Shown one piece after another: positions 1 to 8,428 of a stretch of 21,328 nucleotides of DNA. Each line of letters begins with the position of its first letter. The stretch's first letter is position 1. Both the position numbers and the translations under genes were made by a program. The notes below the pieces were generated by a model. It had not been told where the DNA came from and did not search any database. It was given only the letters and a program-made list of their open reading frames with translations. This DNA comes from an uncultured Bacilli bacterium (GTDB taxonomy: Bacteria; Bacillota_I; Bacilli_A; RFN20; DUOF01): contig CAKORZ010000017.1 of NCBI GenBank assembly GCA_934101685.1, positions 1 through 21,328 of the forward strand. The letters are read 5' to 3'.

Positions 1-37
1 ATTTGTTATTTTATCACAATTGTTCCTTTTTGAAAAT

Positions 38-74
38 AAAAAAAGCTGCTGACTTTTATTTATTTGTCAACAGC
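38..74 (-). terminator. Candidate minus-strand intrinsic terminator
   Basis: Read on the minus strand, GCTGTTGAC and GTCAGCAGC form a 9-bp stem with one G-U pair around an A/T-rich loop, followed directly by a run of seven T. On the plus strand the same stem has a C-A mismatch and no T run after it, so minus is the better orientation. No minus-strand gene to its right explains it. Confidence 0.4.
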
Positions 75-80
75 CTGAAA

Positions 81-109
81 TGAGAACTCTTAATAGTTCT
101 CATTTTTAT
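81..109 (+). terminator. Intrinsic terminator upstream of recJ
   Basis: A perfect 8-bp stem, TGAGAACT (81-88) and AGTTCTCA (95-102), with loop CTTAAT is followed by TTTTTATT. It probably ends a plus-strand gene left of the window. It separates that gene from recJ, whose leader begins after it. Confidence 0.65.
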
Positions 110-176
110 TTATCTAATATCTTTAAAATATAGTATAAATATTTTAAAATTAAAATAGATAGTTTGGGGGATAAGT

Positions 177-1778
177 ATGTATAAGGTATTAAATGTTAAT
201 GGTTATGAAGGAATTATGAAAAAATATCATCTTTCATCCCTAGCTTCAAAAGTATTAGTTAATAGAAATATAGAATTAGTTAGTAAAATAGAAGAAAAAA
301 GTTCATATGATTATAAGGATATGGATAAAGTTGTTAGTGCTATCTTAAAAGCGATTAGTGATAAAAAGAAAATTGTTATATATGGTGATTATGATGTTGA
401 TGGTATATGTTCAGTATCTATTTTATATAGAACATTTAAATTATTAAATTATGATGTTGGTTATTATGTTCCTAATAGATATGAGGATGGATATGGTTTA
501 AATGTTAATAGAGTAGAGCAATTTTATGATAAAGGATATTCTTTAATTATATGTGTTGATAATGGTATTAAGGCATTTGATGCTATAGAAAAAGCAAAGG
601 AAAAGGGAATAGATGTAATTGTTTTAGATCATCATAGTAAAGAAGATACTTTACCTAATTTTGATTTATGTTTACATCCTGAATATTCTATGTTTAGCGA
701 ATATAACATGTGTGGTGCTTCAATTTGTTATTATGTATCTAAGGCATTACTTGCTAGTAGTGATGATGTGTGTTTAGCATTAGCAGGTATTGCTACAATT
801 GGTGATGTTATGCCTCTTGTTGGACAAAATAAGTTACTAGTAAAAGAATCTTTGAATATTTTAAATAAATTTAAGTATAAATCTATTAATTTATTAAATT
901 CTAATCAAAAACAATATGATGAAAATGTAATAGGAATGCAAATTGTTCCAAAACTTAATTCTATTGGTAGAATGTGTAAAGGAACTATTATTAATAAATT
1001 AGTAACTTATTTAACTAGTAGTGATTCAAAAGAAATTGAAAATATATCAAACTTTATTGAAAAAACTAATGCTAGTAGGAGAGTTGTTACAGAAGAATAT
1101 TTTGCTAAGTTAGATAAAAAAGAATATAAAGATAAAATAATAGTTGAGAAAAATGATGATATGTTAGAAGGTATTAATGGTATAATTGCAGCGCGTTTTC
1201 TTAATAAATATAAATTACCATCTATTATATTCTCTTTAGATGAATCTAAGGAGTTTTATAAGGGAAGCGCTAGGTCATTAAAGAGTTTTAATATTATTGA
1301 ATTAATTAAAAAAAGTAAATATGTAGAATTTTATGGTGGTCATAAGGGAGCTGCTGGATTAACTATTAAGAAAGAAAATTATGAGAATTTTAAAAATGAA
1401 ATTATTGAATTATGTAAAGATAATGAATATGAAGATGATGTATTAGAGGTAATTGAAGTTAATAGTGATGAATTATCTTATAAGTCATATTTAGATTTAT
1501 TAAAGTTATCTCCTTTTGGAGAAGAAAATCCAAATCCTTTATTTATTTTAAGAAATATTAATAAAAATGATATGAAAATGAGTAAGGATGGTAAACATAT
1601 TTTATTAAATATAAATAATGATACAAATTTAGTAGGTTTTGACTTAGTTAAAGATTTAAATAATGATATTATTAATTATGATATGATATTTAAATTAGAA
1701 CCAAATAATTTATATTCTAATAAAATAACATGTAAGTGTATAAAAGTGGAGGTTAGTGAAGTATGTATGAAGAAATAG
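177..1778 (+). CDS. recJ: Single-stranded-DNA exonuclease RecJ (short form)
   Basis: RecJ is a 5'-3' single-strand DNA exonuclease acting in recombination and mismatch or base-excision repair. The 533-aa product has the DHH phosphoesterase signatures in order: DYDVD at 71-75, VDNG with D128, DHH at 151-153 and the aspartate in IGDVMPL (D210), which together bind catalytic manganese. The DHHA1 signature GGHKGAAG is at 387-394, and the OB-fold motif SPFGEENPNP starts at about 445. B. subtilis RecJ is near 790 aa, so the extra C-terminal region of the Bacillus enzyme is absent while the catalytic core and OB fold are complete. The ATG at 177 follows a G-rich Shine-Dalgarno (GGGGG at 166-170). 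The 3' end overlaps relA by 16 bases, which suggests translational coupling. In Bacillus, recJ and relA are separated by apt, which is missing here. Confidence 0.93.
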   Translation: MYKVLNVNGYEGIMKKYHLSSLASKVLVNRNIELVSKIEEKSSYDYKDMDKVVSAILKAISDKKKIVIYGDYDVDGICSVSILYRTFKLLNYDVGYYVPNRYEDGYGLNVNRVEQFYDKGYSLIICVDNGIKAFDAIEKAKEKGIDVIVLDHHSKEDTLPNFDLCLHPEYSMFSEYNMCGASICYYVSKALLASSDDVCLALAGIATIGDVMPLVGQNKLLVKESLNILNKFKYKSINLLNSNQKQYDENVIGMQIVPKLNSIGRMCKGTIINKLVTYLTSSDSKEIENISNFIEKTNASRRVVTEEYFAKLDKKEYKDKIIVEKNDDMLEGINGIIAARFLNKYKLPSIIFSLDESKEFYKGSARSLKSFNIIELIKKSKYVEFYGGHKGAAGLTIKKENYENFKNEIIELCKDNEYEDDVLEVIEVNSDELSYKSYLDLLKLSPFGEENPNPLFILRNINKNDMKMSKDGKHILLNINNDTNLVGFDLVKDLNNDIINYDMIFKLEPNNLYSNKITCKCIKVEVSEVCMKK

Positions 1779-3910
1779 TAAATGAATTAAAATCATATTT
1801 AAGTGAAGAAGAAGTAAATACATTTAAAAAGTGTTATGATGCTAGCACTAAAGAGTACGCTAATAAAATGCTTTTTGATAAAATCAATATGTTAGAGTAT
1901 ATTAATAAAGTTATTTTATGCTTAAGTAAATACCAAGTTGGTTTATCTAGTATTTTATCATGCGTTTTATTAAAGACAGATAATATTAATTATTCATATA
2001 TTGCTAGAGAATATGGTGAAGAAGTTAGTACAATGCTAGATGCACTTGTTAGAATAGATAATGTTAAGGAAAAGACTAATAATGAAATAGATAATGAAAA
2101 TTATCGTAAGATATTTGTTGCGCTTGCTAAAGATTATAGAGTTTTAATTGTAAGAATGGTAATGCAACAAGAGTTTATGAAATATTTGGATTTATTTGAT
2201 GAAGATTTTCAAAAGAAAGTTGCTAGAGAAACATTAGATGTTTATTCTCCAATTGCACATAGACTTGGAATGTCTAAACTTAAAAGTTCTTTAGAAAATA
2301 TGTCTATTTATTATTTAGAAAGAGAAAAATATTTATATATTCAAGATATGTTAAAGCAAAAAAGTGAAGAAAGACAAAGTAAAGTAGATTCAATGATTGT
2401 TAAGATTAAAGCTTTAATGGATGAACATCATATCCCTTATTATAGTATTAAAGGTAGACCAAAAGAAATATATAGTATTTATAATAAAATGGTTAAAAAA
2501 CATTTGGAATTTGATCAACTATATGATTTACTAGCTTTACGTGTTATTACAGAAACTGAAGTAAATTGCTATGAAATACTTGGATATATACATGCTGTTT
2601 ATAAGCCTATTAATGGTAAGTTTAAAGATTATATAGCTGTACCTAAGAGCAACATGTATCAATCTTTACATACATCAATTGTAGCAGATGATGGTAATAT
2701 TTATGAAATTCAAATTCGTACTAAAAAGATGGATGAATGGGCAGAAAGTGGTGTTGCTGCGCATTGGAAGTATAAAGAAGGAGATAAAGGTAATCAAGCT
2801 GAAATAGAGGAAAAACTACATTTCTTTAGAGAGTTTATTAACGATAATAATGATTCTAAAGAAAATGAAGAATATGTAGAGAGTTTAACTAAGGAAATAT
2901 TCGAATCCAGTATTTATGTTATGTCTCCTAGAGGAAAGGTTGTAGAGCTACCAGTTGGATCTTGTCCAATTGATTTTGCATATAGAATTCATAGTAAAGT
3001 TGGTCATAGTTGCGTTGGCGCTTTAATTAATGGGGTTATGATGCCTCTTAATACTGAGCTTAAAACTGGAGATGTAGTAGAAATTAAAACTTCTAAGATA
3101 CATACTGAACCTAGTGAAGGTTGGTTACAATTTGTTAAAAGTAGCTATGCAAAAAATATTATTAGAAAAGAATTACAAAAAATTAATCAAGTAGAATTTA
3201 GAAATGAACTTGAAGATAAAGGTAAGGCTTTACTTAATGAAGAAGCTAAAAATAAAAATGTTACTGATAAGGAATTAGACGAAGCATTTAGTGATATTGA
3301 ATTTTTACAACAATTTGGTGCTAAAAAAGTAGAAGATTTATATTTTGTTGTATCTAATAGAACAGTAAATCCTATTAATGTTATTGATAAAGTAAAAAAT
3401 AGAAGAGCTAATAATACTCCAGTATTTGAGTTTAAAAAGAAAAATATTAAGGCTAGTAATAGTGAAGGAATAATTGTAAAAGGAATTGATTCAATAAAAG
3501 TAGAGTTATCTCAATGTTGTTGTCCAATTCCAGGAGATGAAATTATTGGTTATATTTCTAGAGGAAAGGGTGTTAAAGTTCATAGAGCTAATTGCCCTAC
3601 ACTTAAAACATTGCAACCTAGATTTATAGAGGTTAGTTGGGATGAAAGAGTATTAGATAATGTACAACATCAAGTAGATTTAATTATAAGAGCTAGTGAT
3701 AGAGCTAATTTACTTGTAGAAATAATGAATACTCTTAGTGTTTTAAAGATAACTACTTTAGAACTTAATGCTGTTTCTCATAAAGAGAACTTAAATGCAT
3801 CTGTCCAATTATCTATAATGGTAAAAGATGGTGAACAATATAAAAATGTAGAAAATGCTTTAAAGAACATTAGTGGCGTATATGAAGTTGAAAGGACTAC
3901 TAGAAACTAA
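1763..3910 (+). CDS. relA: RelA/SpoT-family (p)ppGpp synthetase, hydrolase domain degenerate
   Basis: This 715-aa long RSH protein has the full family layout: pseudo-HD domain (about 40-160), synthetase (about 225-340), TGS (about 383-445), a cysteine-rich region with CCCP at 585-588 and VHRANC at 606-611, and a C-terminal ACT domain (about 638-710). Synthetase residues are present: GRPKEIYSIY at 231-240, D255 in YDLLALR, Y299 in MYQSLHT and E315 in EIQIRT. The KFKD at 286-289 matches the basic RxKD class typical of bifunctional Rel. The HD hydrolase ligands are gone. The position of HPxxVA reads YINKVI, the HD dipeptide region reads VLLKTDNI, and the KLADRLHNMRTL segment reads RMVMQQEFMKYL. 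The enzyme should make but not degrade the alarmone at this site. GGAGG at 1748-1752 supports the ATG at 1763. Confidence 0.94.
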   Translation: MYEEIVNELKSYLSEEEVNTFKKCYDASTKEYANKMLFDKINMLEYINKVILCLSKYQVGLSSILSCVLLKTDNINYSYIAREYGEEVSTMLDALVRIDNVKEKTNNEIDNENYRKIFVALAKDYRVLIVRMVMQQEFMKYLDLFDEDFQKKVARETLDVYSPIAHRLGMSKLKSSLENMSIYYLEREKYLYIQDMLKQKSEERQSKVDSMIVKIKALMDEHHIPYYSIKGRPKEIYSIYNKMVKKHLEFDQLYDLLALRVITETEVNCYEILGYIHAVYKPINGKFKDYIAVPKSNMYQSLHTSIVADDGNIYEIQIRTKKMDEWAESGVAAHWKYKEGDKGNQAEIEEKLHFFREFINDNNDSKENEEYVESLTKEIFESSIYVMSPRGKVVELPVGSCPIDFAYRIHSKVGHSCVGALINGVMMPLNTELKTGDVVEIKTSKIHTEPSEGWLQFVKSSYAKNIIRKELQKINQVEFRNELEDKGKALLNEEAKNKNVTDKELDEAFSDIEFLQQFGAKKVEDLYFVVSNRTVNPINVIDKVKNRRANNTPVFEFKKKNIKASNSEGIIVKGIDSIKVELSQCCCPIPGDEIIGYISRGKGVKVHRANCPTLKTLQPRFIEVSWDERVLDNVQHQVDLIIRASDRANLLVEIMNTLSVLKITTLELNAVSHKENLNASVQLSIMVKDGEQYKNVENALKNISGVYEVERTTRN

Positions 3911-4710
3911 TGAAAGAAAGATTAGATGTTTTTCTAGTTAATAATAAAATGTATGAAACTAGAAATAAAGCTCAAAATGCAATAGAAAGTGGAGATATTA
4001 AAGTAGATGGTAAAATTATTACTTCTTCATCTTTTAAGGTTAGTGAAAATAGTAAAGTTGAGATAGTTTCTAATAGTTTGCCTTATGTTTCTAGAGGTGG
4101 ATTAAAACTAGAAAAAGCATTAAGAGTCTTTAATATAGATTGTGAAAATAAAATAGTTTTAGATATAGGTGCTAGTACTGGTGGTTTTACTGATTGTTGT
4201 TTGCAAAATAAAGCAAAAAAAGTATATGCGTTAGATGTTGGAGAAAATCAACTTCATGAATCATTAAGAAATGATAATAGAGTTATTAGTTTAGAAAAAA
4301 CTAATTTTAGAAATATTAATATAGAAGAATTTAAAAATTATAATATTGATATGGTAGTGGTAGATGTTTCTTTTATATCTTTAGCATATATATTTGAAAA
4401 TGTTTCTAAAATATTAAATAAAGATAAATGTTTAATTGCTTTAATAAAACCTCAATTTGAGACTAATAAGAAAGAACATAATAAAAATGGAGTAGTTAAT
4501 AATCCAAAAATTCATTTTGAAGTTATAAAAAATGTTATTAGTTACGCTAATAAATATGGTTTATATTTAAATAAATTAGATAGTTCTCCAATAAGGGGAG
4601 ATAAATCTGGGAATATTGAATATATTAGTTTATTTACTTTTAATAAAGATAATATTAGTAATGAAAATATAAAGAGTGTTATAAACAATGCTTTTAATAA
4701 AGATATTTGA
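3910..4710 (+). CDS. tlyA: TlyA-family rRNA 2'-O-methyltransferase
   Basis: TlyA proteins (Bacillus YqxC) methylate ribose 2'-OH groups of rRNA using S-adenosylmethionine. The 266-aa product has an N-terminal S4 RNA-binding domain (1-60) and an FtsJ-like methyltransferase domain. Visible motifs are SRGGLKLEKAL (61-71), SAM motif I DIGASTGGFTD (85-95), D109 at the end of the second strand, DVSFIS from D152, and KPQFE (180-184). The start overlaps the relA stop by one base (TAATG), so translation is probably coupled. In Bacillus-type clusters tlyA is followed by the arginine repressor gene ahrC/argR and then recN; here the repressor is absent and recN comes next. The stop codon lies inside the stem of a terminator. 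Confidence 0.93.
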   Translation: MKERLDVFLVNNKMYETRNKAQNAIESGDIKVDGKIITSSSFKVSENSKVEIVSNSLPYVSRGGLKLEKALRVFNIDCENKIVLDIGASTGGFTDCCLQNKAKKVYALDVGENQLHESLRNDNRVISLEKTNFRNINIEEFKNYNIDMVVVDVSFISLAYIFENVSKILNKDKCLIALIKPQFETNKKEHNKNGVVNNPKIHFEVIKNVISYANKYGLYLNKLDSSPIRGDKSGNIEYISLFTFNKDNISNENIKSVINNAFNKDI

Positions 4711-4737
4711 ATAAACTTTATTTAAATATCTTTTTAT
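4699..4737 (+). terminator. AT-rich intrinsic terminator of the recJ-relA-tlyA operon
   Basis: AAAGATATTT (4699-4708) pairs with AAATATCTTT (4724-4733). The pairing continues inward through a G-U pair and AATAA/TTATT to a tiny loop, giving a 16-bp, almost GC-free stem followed by more T. The tlyA stop codon lies inside the left arm. Confidence 0.6.
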
Positions 4738-4798
4738 TATATAATTAAGTGCGTAAAAATAAGAGTATTCATTGTATATATATTATTGGGGTGAGATA

Positions 4799-6436
4799 AT
4801 GCTTAAAGAATTAACAATTAAAAATTTTGCAATAATAGAAGATTTAGATATCACTTTTAATAATGGTATGAGTGTGTTTTTAGGAGAAACTGGAGCAGGT
4901 AAGTCTATTATTATAGATGCTTTTTCTTTACTTCTTGGATATAGGGCAGATACTACTAAAGTTAGAAATGGAGAAAGTAGAGCAATAGTAGAGGCAGTTA
5001 TAGAATTTGATGAAATTTCTAGTGATTTAGAGGAATATAAGGATAATGGTAATTTATTCACTTTTACTAGAATTATTAATAGTGATTCTAATAGTATTTG
5101 TAAGATTAATGGTATTACTGTTAATATGGCTACATTAAAGAATACACTTGGTAAAAAAGTTAATTTATATTCTCAACATGATTTATTTTATTTATTAGAT
5201 TCTAAGTTTCATTTGAGTTTATTAGATAAATTTGGTGGTAAAGAATTAGAAAATATAAAAGAAGAATATGAAAAAAGTTATGATTTATATATGGAAAAAC
5301 TTAATTATTTTAATAAGTTAAGTAAAGAGCAAGTTAGTGAAGATTTAGATTATTTAAAGTACCAATTAAAAGAAATTGATGATATTGATGTTAAAGAAAA
5401 TGAAATTGAAGAATTAGAACTTCAAAAAGAACGTATTAATAAGTTTAATAAGATAAATACTAATGTTAATGGTGCAATTAATATTCTTGATGGAGATAAG
5501 GGAATAAATGAATTATTATATGAAGTTAAACATTGTTTGAGTAATGTTAGTGATGATCCTATGTTTAGTGAATATGAAAATAAAATTATTGAGCTATATG
5601 AAAATAGTAAAGATTTAGCTAGTAGTTTGAAGAGCTCTTTTAATTCTTTAGATATTGATGAATCTAAGTTAGGTTATATAGAGGATAGATTATTTAAAAT
5701 TAATAAATTAAAGAGAAAATATGGTAATACATATGAAGAAATAATGAATGCTAAAAAGGAATATGAAGATAAAATTAATTTATGCGATAATCGTGAATTT
5801 ATAATGCAAAAATTAGAAAATGAAATTAATAATATTAAAAAAGATACTTTGAATATTGCTACTAAACTTACTAATAAAAGAAAAGAAATAGCATTAGTGC
5901 TTGAAAAAGATATTATGAAAGAATTAAAGGATTTGTATTTAGATAAAACAGTATTTAAAGTTGATTTTAAAAACATTGAATTTAATAAATCTGGACAAGA
6001 TAAAGTAGAGTTTTTAATTTCTACGAATGTAGGAGAAAATTTAAAACCTCTTAGTTTAGTGGCAAGTGGAGGAGAAGCATCTAGAATTACATTAGCAATT
6101 AATGTAGTATTTAACGATATCTTTGATATATCTCTTGCTATATTTGATGAAGTTGATAGTGGTGTTAGTGGTAAGGTTGCTACTAGTATTGGAGAAAAGA
6201 TTAAGCAATTATCTAAAAAATATCAAACTTTAGTTATTTCTCATTTACCACAAGTTTTAGCTTTTGCAGATAACTTCTACTATGTTTATAAAGAAACATT
6301 TAATAATAAAACTAAATCATTTGTTAAATTATTAGATAAAAATGAAAAAATATATGAACTTGCTAAAATATTAAGTGGAAGTGATTTGCCTTCAGACAAA
6401 TTTATTGAAAATGCAAAAGAATTATTAAATAAATAG
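4799..6436 (+). CDS. recN: DNA repair ATPase RecN
   Basis: RecN is an SMC-like ATPase that gathers DNA ends early in double-strand-break repair. The 545-aa protein begins MLKELTIKNFAIIEDL, the usual RecN N-terminus. Walker A GETGAGKS is at 29-36, a long helical and coiled-coil middle covers about 150-390, the ABC signature ASGGEASR is near 421, and Walker B with FDEVDSG is near 449. The frame is open from 4772, but that would add nine untypical residues. GGGGTGA (4789-4795) places the start at the ATG 4799. Its position before spoIVB is conserved in spore-forming Firmicutes. Confidence 0.95.
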   Translation: MLKELTIKNFAIIEDLDITFNNGMSVFLGETGAGKSIIIDAFSLLLGYRADTTKVRNGESRAIVEAVIEFDEISSDLEEYKDNGNLFTFTRIINSDSNSICKINGITVNMATLKNTLGKKVNLYSQHDLFYLLDSKFHLSLLDKFGGKELENIKEEYEKSYDLYMEKLNYFNKLSKEQVSEDLDYLKYQLKEIDDIDVKENEIEELELQKERINKFNKINTNVNGAINILDGDKGINELLYEVKHCLSNVSDDPMFSEYENKIIELYENSKDLASSLKSSFNSLDIDESKLGYIEDRLFKINKLKRKYGNTYEEIMNAKKEYEDKINLCDNREFIMQKLENEINNIKKDTLNIATKLTNKRKEIALVLEKDIMKELKDLYLDKTVFKVDFKNIEFNKSGQDKVEFLISTNVGENLKPLSLVASGGEASRITLAINVVFNDIFDISLAIFDEVDSGVSGKVATSIGEKIKQLSKKYQTLVISHLPQVLAFADNFYYVYKETFNNKTKSFVKLLDKNEKIYELAKILSGSDLPSDKFIENAKELLNK

Positions 6437-6438
6437 AA

Positions 6439-6460
6439 ATAAATGTAAAATTTATATTTT
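6439..6460 (+). terminator. Weak AT-only hairpin after recN
   Basis: ATAAAT (6439-6444) and ATTTAT (6450-6455) form a six-pair stem with a five-base loop, followed by ATTTTC. It is possibly a weak terminator. Its low stability means some readthrough into spoIVB is plausible. Confidence 0.25.
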
Positions 6461-6530
6461 CTTAGAAAATCAAGGCTTTTTTTAAGAAGTTAAATATTGG
6501 AAGTTTTAAAAAAGTATTAAGGTTAAAAAT

Positions 6531-6566
6531 AAGATTGTAATCTTGCTTTCCTTTTTTTGAAAGGAG
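6531..6566 (+). promoter_or_regulatory. spoIVB leader hairpins reaching the ribosome binding site
   Basis: AAGAT (6531-6535) and ATCTT (6540-6544) form a short stem followed by a pyrimidine run. CCTTT (6550-6554) can then pair with AAAGG (6560-6564), covering part of the Shine-Dalgarno AAAGGAG. The arrangement could damp translation or act as a weak attenuator, but the stems are only five pairs each. I could not place a convincing forespore promoter upstream. Confidence 0.28.
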
Positions 6567-6572
6567 AATTTG

Positions 6573-7589
6573 ATGCCTAAAAGAAGTGGATTACTTACAT
6601 TATTGTTAACCTTTTTTATGGCTATTACTTCACCAGTTGCTATACTTGCAAAAGATCTTGTTATCGGAGGACAAAATATAGGAATTGAACTTAAAAGTAA
6701 CGGGCTATTAATATCAGGTACATATGATGTAAAACAAAATGGAAAAATTTATAATCCTAAAAGCGACAGTGATATTAGAAAAGGAGATTTAATTGTTGGC
6801 ATAGATGAGAATAGAATTACTTCATTAAATGATCTAGCAACTATTTTAAAGAAAGAATATGCTGACAAGGATAGTGCAAAAATTACAATACTTAGAGATG
6901 GTATTACTTACAGTAAAGTATTAAAGTTAATTAAAGATGATTATGGAAATATAAAGACAGGTTTATTTATTAAAGAAAGATTATTAGGTATTGGCACTAT
7001 TACATATTATGATGAAGAAACGCATACATATGGAGCTTTAGGACATGAGATGAATGATGCTAGTTATAGCCCGAGCATAGATTTGTCTTTTGGTACTATT
7101 TATTCTAGTGATGTAACTTTAATTAGAAAGAGTAAGAATGGAAATCCAGGAGAAAAAATAGCAACCATAAATGAAGATGAAATACTAGGTGAAGTAGTAA
7201 AAAATAACGAATATGGTATTTATGGAAAATATAGTGTTAATGTAGATGATTATGTTTCCTTAGAAGTTGGTAAAAAAGAAGATGTTAAGCTTGGAAATGC
7301 TCAAATATGGACGGTTATCCATGGTGACAAAGTAGAAAAATTTGATATAGAGATAGTGAGTGTAAAGAAACAAGCAAAACAAGGTATTAAAGGTATTTCA
7401 TTTAAAGTAGTAGATAAGAGGCTTTTAGATACAACAAATGGCATTGTAGCGGGAATGAGTGGATCTCCAATTATTCAGGATAATAAGATTATAGGTGCAG
7501 TTACTCACGTATTAGTAGATAAGGTAGAGTATGGTTATGGTATTTTTATTGAATGGATGCTTGAAGAGTCAAATAACCTTAATGGTTGA
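6573..7589 (+). CDS. spoIVB: Sporulation signalling serine protease SpoIVB
   Basis: SpoIVB is made in the forespore and crosses its inner membrane. In Bacillus it cleaves SpoIVFA to trigger pro-SigK processing in the mother cell. The 338-aa product has an N-terminal hydrophobic segment (about 6-26), a PDZ domain (about 50-120) and an S55 protease domain. Alignment by eye to the B. subtilis triad H236/D363/S378 gives H158 in GALGHEMND, D281 in VVDKRLLD and S296 in GMSGSP. The typical C-terminal GYGIFIEWML follows. A TTG just before the ATG at 6573 is also in frame, but AAGGAG (6561-6566) is well spaced for the ATG. In Bacillus spo0A follows spoIVB; here a strong terminator and spoIIGA follow. 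No sigK or spoIVF genes are in the window. Confidence 0.93.
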   Translation: MPKRSGLLTLLLTFFMAITSPVAILAKDLVIGGQNIGIELKSNGLLISGTYDVKQNGKIYNPKSDSDIRKGDLIVGIDENRITSLNDLATILKKEYADKDSAKITILRDGITYSKVLKLIKDDYGNIKTGLFIKERLLGIGTITYYDEETHTYGALGHEMNDASYSPSIDLSFGTIYSSDVTLIRKSKNGNPGEKIATINEDEILGEVVKNNEYGIYGKYSVNVDDYVSLEVGKKEDVKLGNAQIWTVIHGDKVEKFDIEIVSVKKQAKQGIKGISFKVVDKRLLDTTNGIVAGMSGSPIIQDNKIIGAVTHVLVDKVEYGYGIFIEWMLEESNNLNG

Positions 7590-7593
7590 ATAT

Positions 7594-7623
7594 AGCCTAG
7601 AAAAATAATTTCTAGGCTTTTTT
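7594..7623 (+). terminator. Strong intrinsic terminator after spoIVB
   Basis: A perfect 10-bp stem, AGCCTAGAAA (7594-7603) and TTTCTAGGCT (7609-7618), with loop AATAA is followed by five more T. It insulates spoIVB from the spoIIGA-sigE operon. Confidence 0.9.
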
Positions 7624-7629
7624 CTATAA

Positions 7630-7663
7630 ATCGACATTTTATTTATGATAAAAAACATACAAT
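7630..7663 (+). promoter_or_regulatory. Candidate long-spacer, Spo0A-type promoter of spoIIGA-sigE
   Basis: TCGACA (7631-7636, five of six matches to TTGACA) lies 21 bases before TACAAT (7658-7663, five of six matches to TATAAT). The minus strand over the -35 reads TGTCGAT, one base off the Spo0A-box core TGTCGAA. The B. subtilis spoIIG promoter is known for an unusually long spacer (22 bp) and Spo0A binding over the -35. An alternative -10, TATGAT at 7644-7649, has no good -35. Confidence 0.42.
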
Positions 7664-7680
7664 TTTAACAGGTGAGTGAA

Positions 7681-8412
7681 ATGAATGCATATATAGATAT
7701 ATCTTTTATTTTTCATTTAATAATATGTTTAACTAGTATAAGATTTATGAAAATAATATCTAATAGTAAACTTAGTAAAAAACAAATTACTATTTTAGAA
7801 ATAACTAGTGTTGTTTTATATGTGAATGTTTTATTATTTTCTAATATTAGTATTTATCTTAATTTATTTTACTATATTTTGTTATTTTTTATTTTCTTTA
7901 AAGGGAAATTTATTGTTCCTTTATTTACATATCTTTTTTCTTATTATGGAATAATCTCAATAATTAGAATATTTACTAGTAATATATACTTCTATAAGTA
8001 TATTCCAATGATCTTTATGCCTTCTTCTTTTTTTTATGTATTAATTAGTCCTTTATTATTAATTATTATAAATTTAATTACTAAGAGTATTAAATCTTTA
8101 ATTATGTTAAAGAAATATCGTTACAATGTGAAATTAACTTTAAATGATAAAAGTTATGAAACTAGTGCTTATTTTGATAGTGGCAATACTCTTAAATATA
8201 AAGAGCTACCTGTTATTTTTTTAACTAATGAATTAAAAGATAAAAATGTTATGTATGAAAGAATGTTAGTTAATGGGATAGGGAGGGAATACAGCGAGTA
8301 TATTAAAGGTAAAATATTATTTGATAATAAAGAAAAAGATGTTTATTTTGCTTATGTAAAAAAGAAAAGTTTTAATGGTTGCAAATGCTTGTTAAATGTT
8401 TATTTATTATAA
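7681..8412 (+). CDS. spoIIGA: Pro-sigma-E processing peptidase SpoIIGA
   Basis: SpoIIGA is the mother-cell membrane aspartic protease that removes the pro-sequence of SigE after a signal from the forespore. The 243-aa protein has a hydrophobic N-terminal half with about five membrane segments (within 5-135). A soluble domain follows with the catalytic motif FDSGNTL, D166 in D-S/T-G-N form. It is shorter than the roughly 310-aa Bacillus protein, mostly in the C-terminal protease part. The frame extends to a GTG at 7672, but AGGTGA (7670-7675) points to the ATG at 7681. It lies 16 bases before sigE, the conserved protease-substrate pairing. Sequence identity to known SpoIIGA looks low, so the call rests on topology, the DSG motif and context together. 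Confidence 0.87.
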   Translation: MNAYIDISFIFHLIICLTSIRFMKIISNSKLSKKQITILEITSVVLYVNVLLFSNISIYLNLFYYILLFFIFFKGKFIVPLFTYLFSYYGIISIIRIFTSNIYFYKYIPMIFMPSSFFYVLISPLLLIIINLITKSIKSLIMLKKYRYNVKLTLNDKSYETSAYFDSGNTLKYKELPVIFLTNELKDKNVMYERMLVNGIGREYSEYIKGKILFDNKEKDVYFAYVKKKSFNGCKCLLNVYLL

Positions 8413-8428
8413 AATGGAGGAAAAGAAA

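Noticed and set aside
81..176. T-box or other riboswitch before recJ
   Set aside because: There is no T-box sequence, no aptamer-like conserved core, and recJ would be an unusual target. The hairpins are explained as terminators.
4783..5061. Open reading frame on the minus strand inside recN
   Set aside because: It is antisense to the conserved Walker A region, with no ribosome binding site and serine/leucine-rich shadow composition.
5674..5976. Minus-strand open frame of 100 codons inside recN
   Set aside because: It is antisense to the coiled-coil region; its hydrophobic look comes from the complement of lysine- and asparagine-rich codons.
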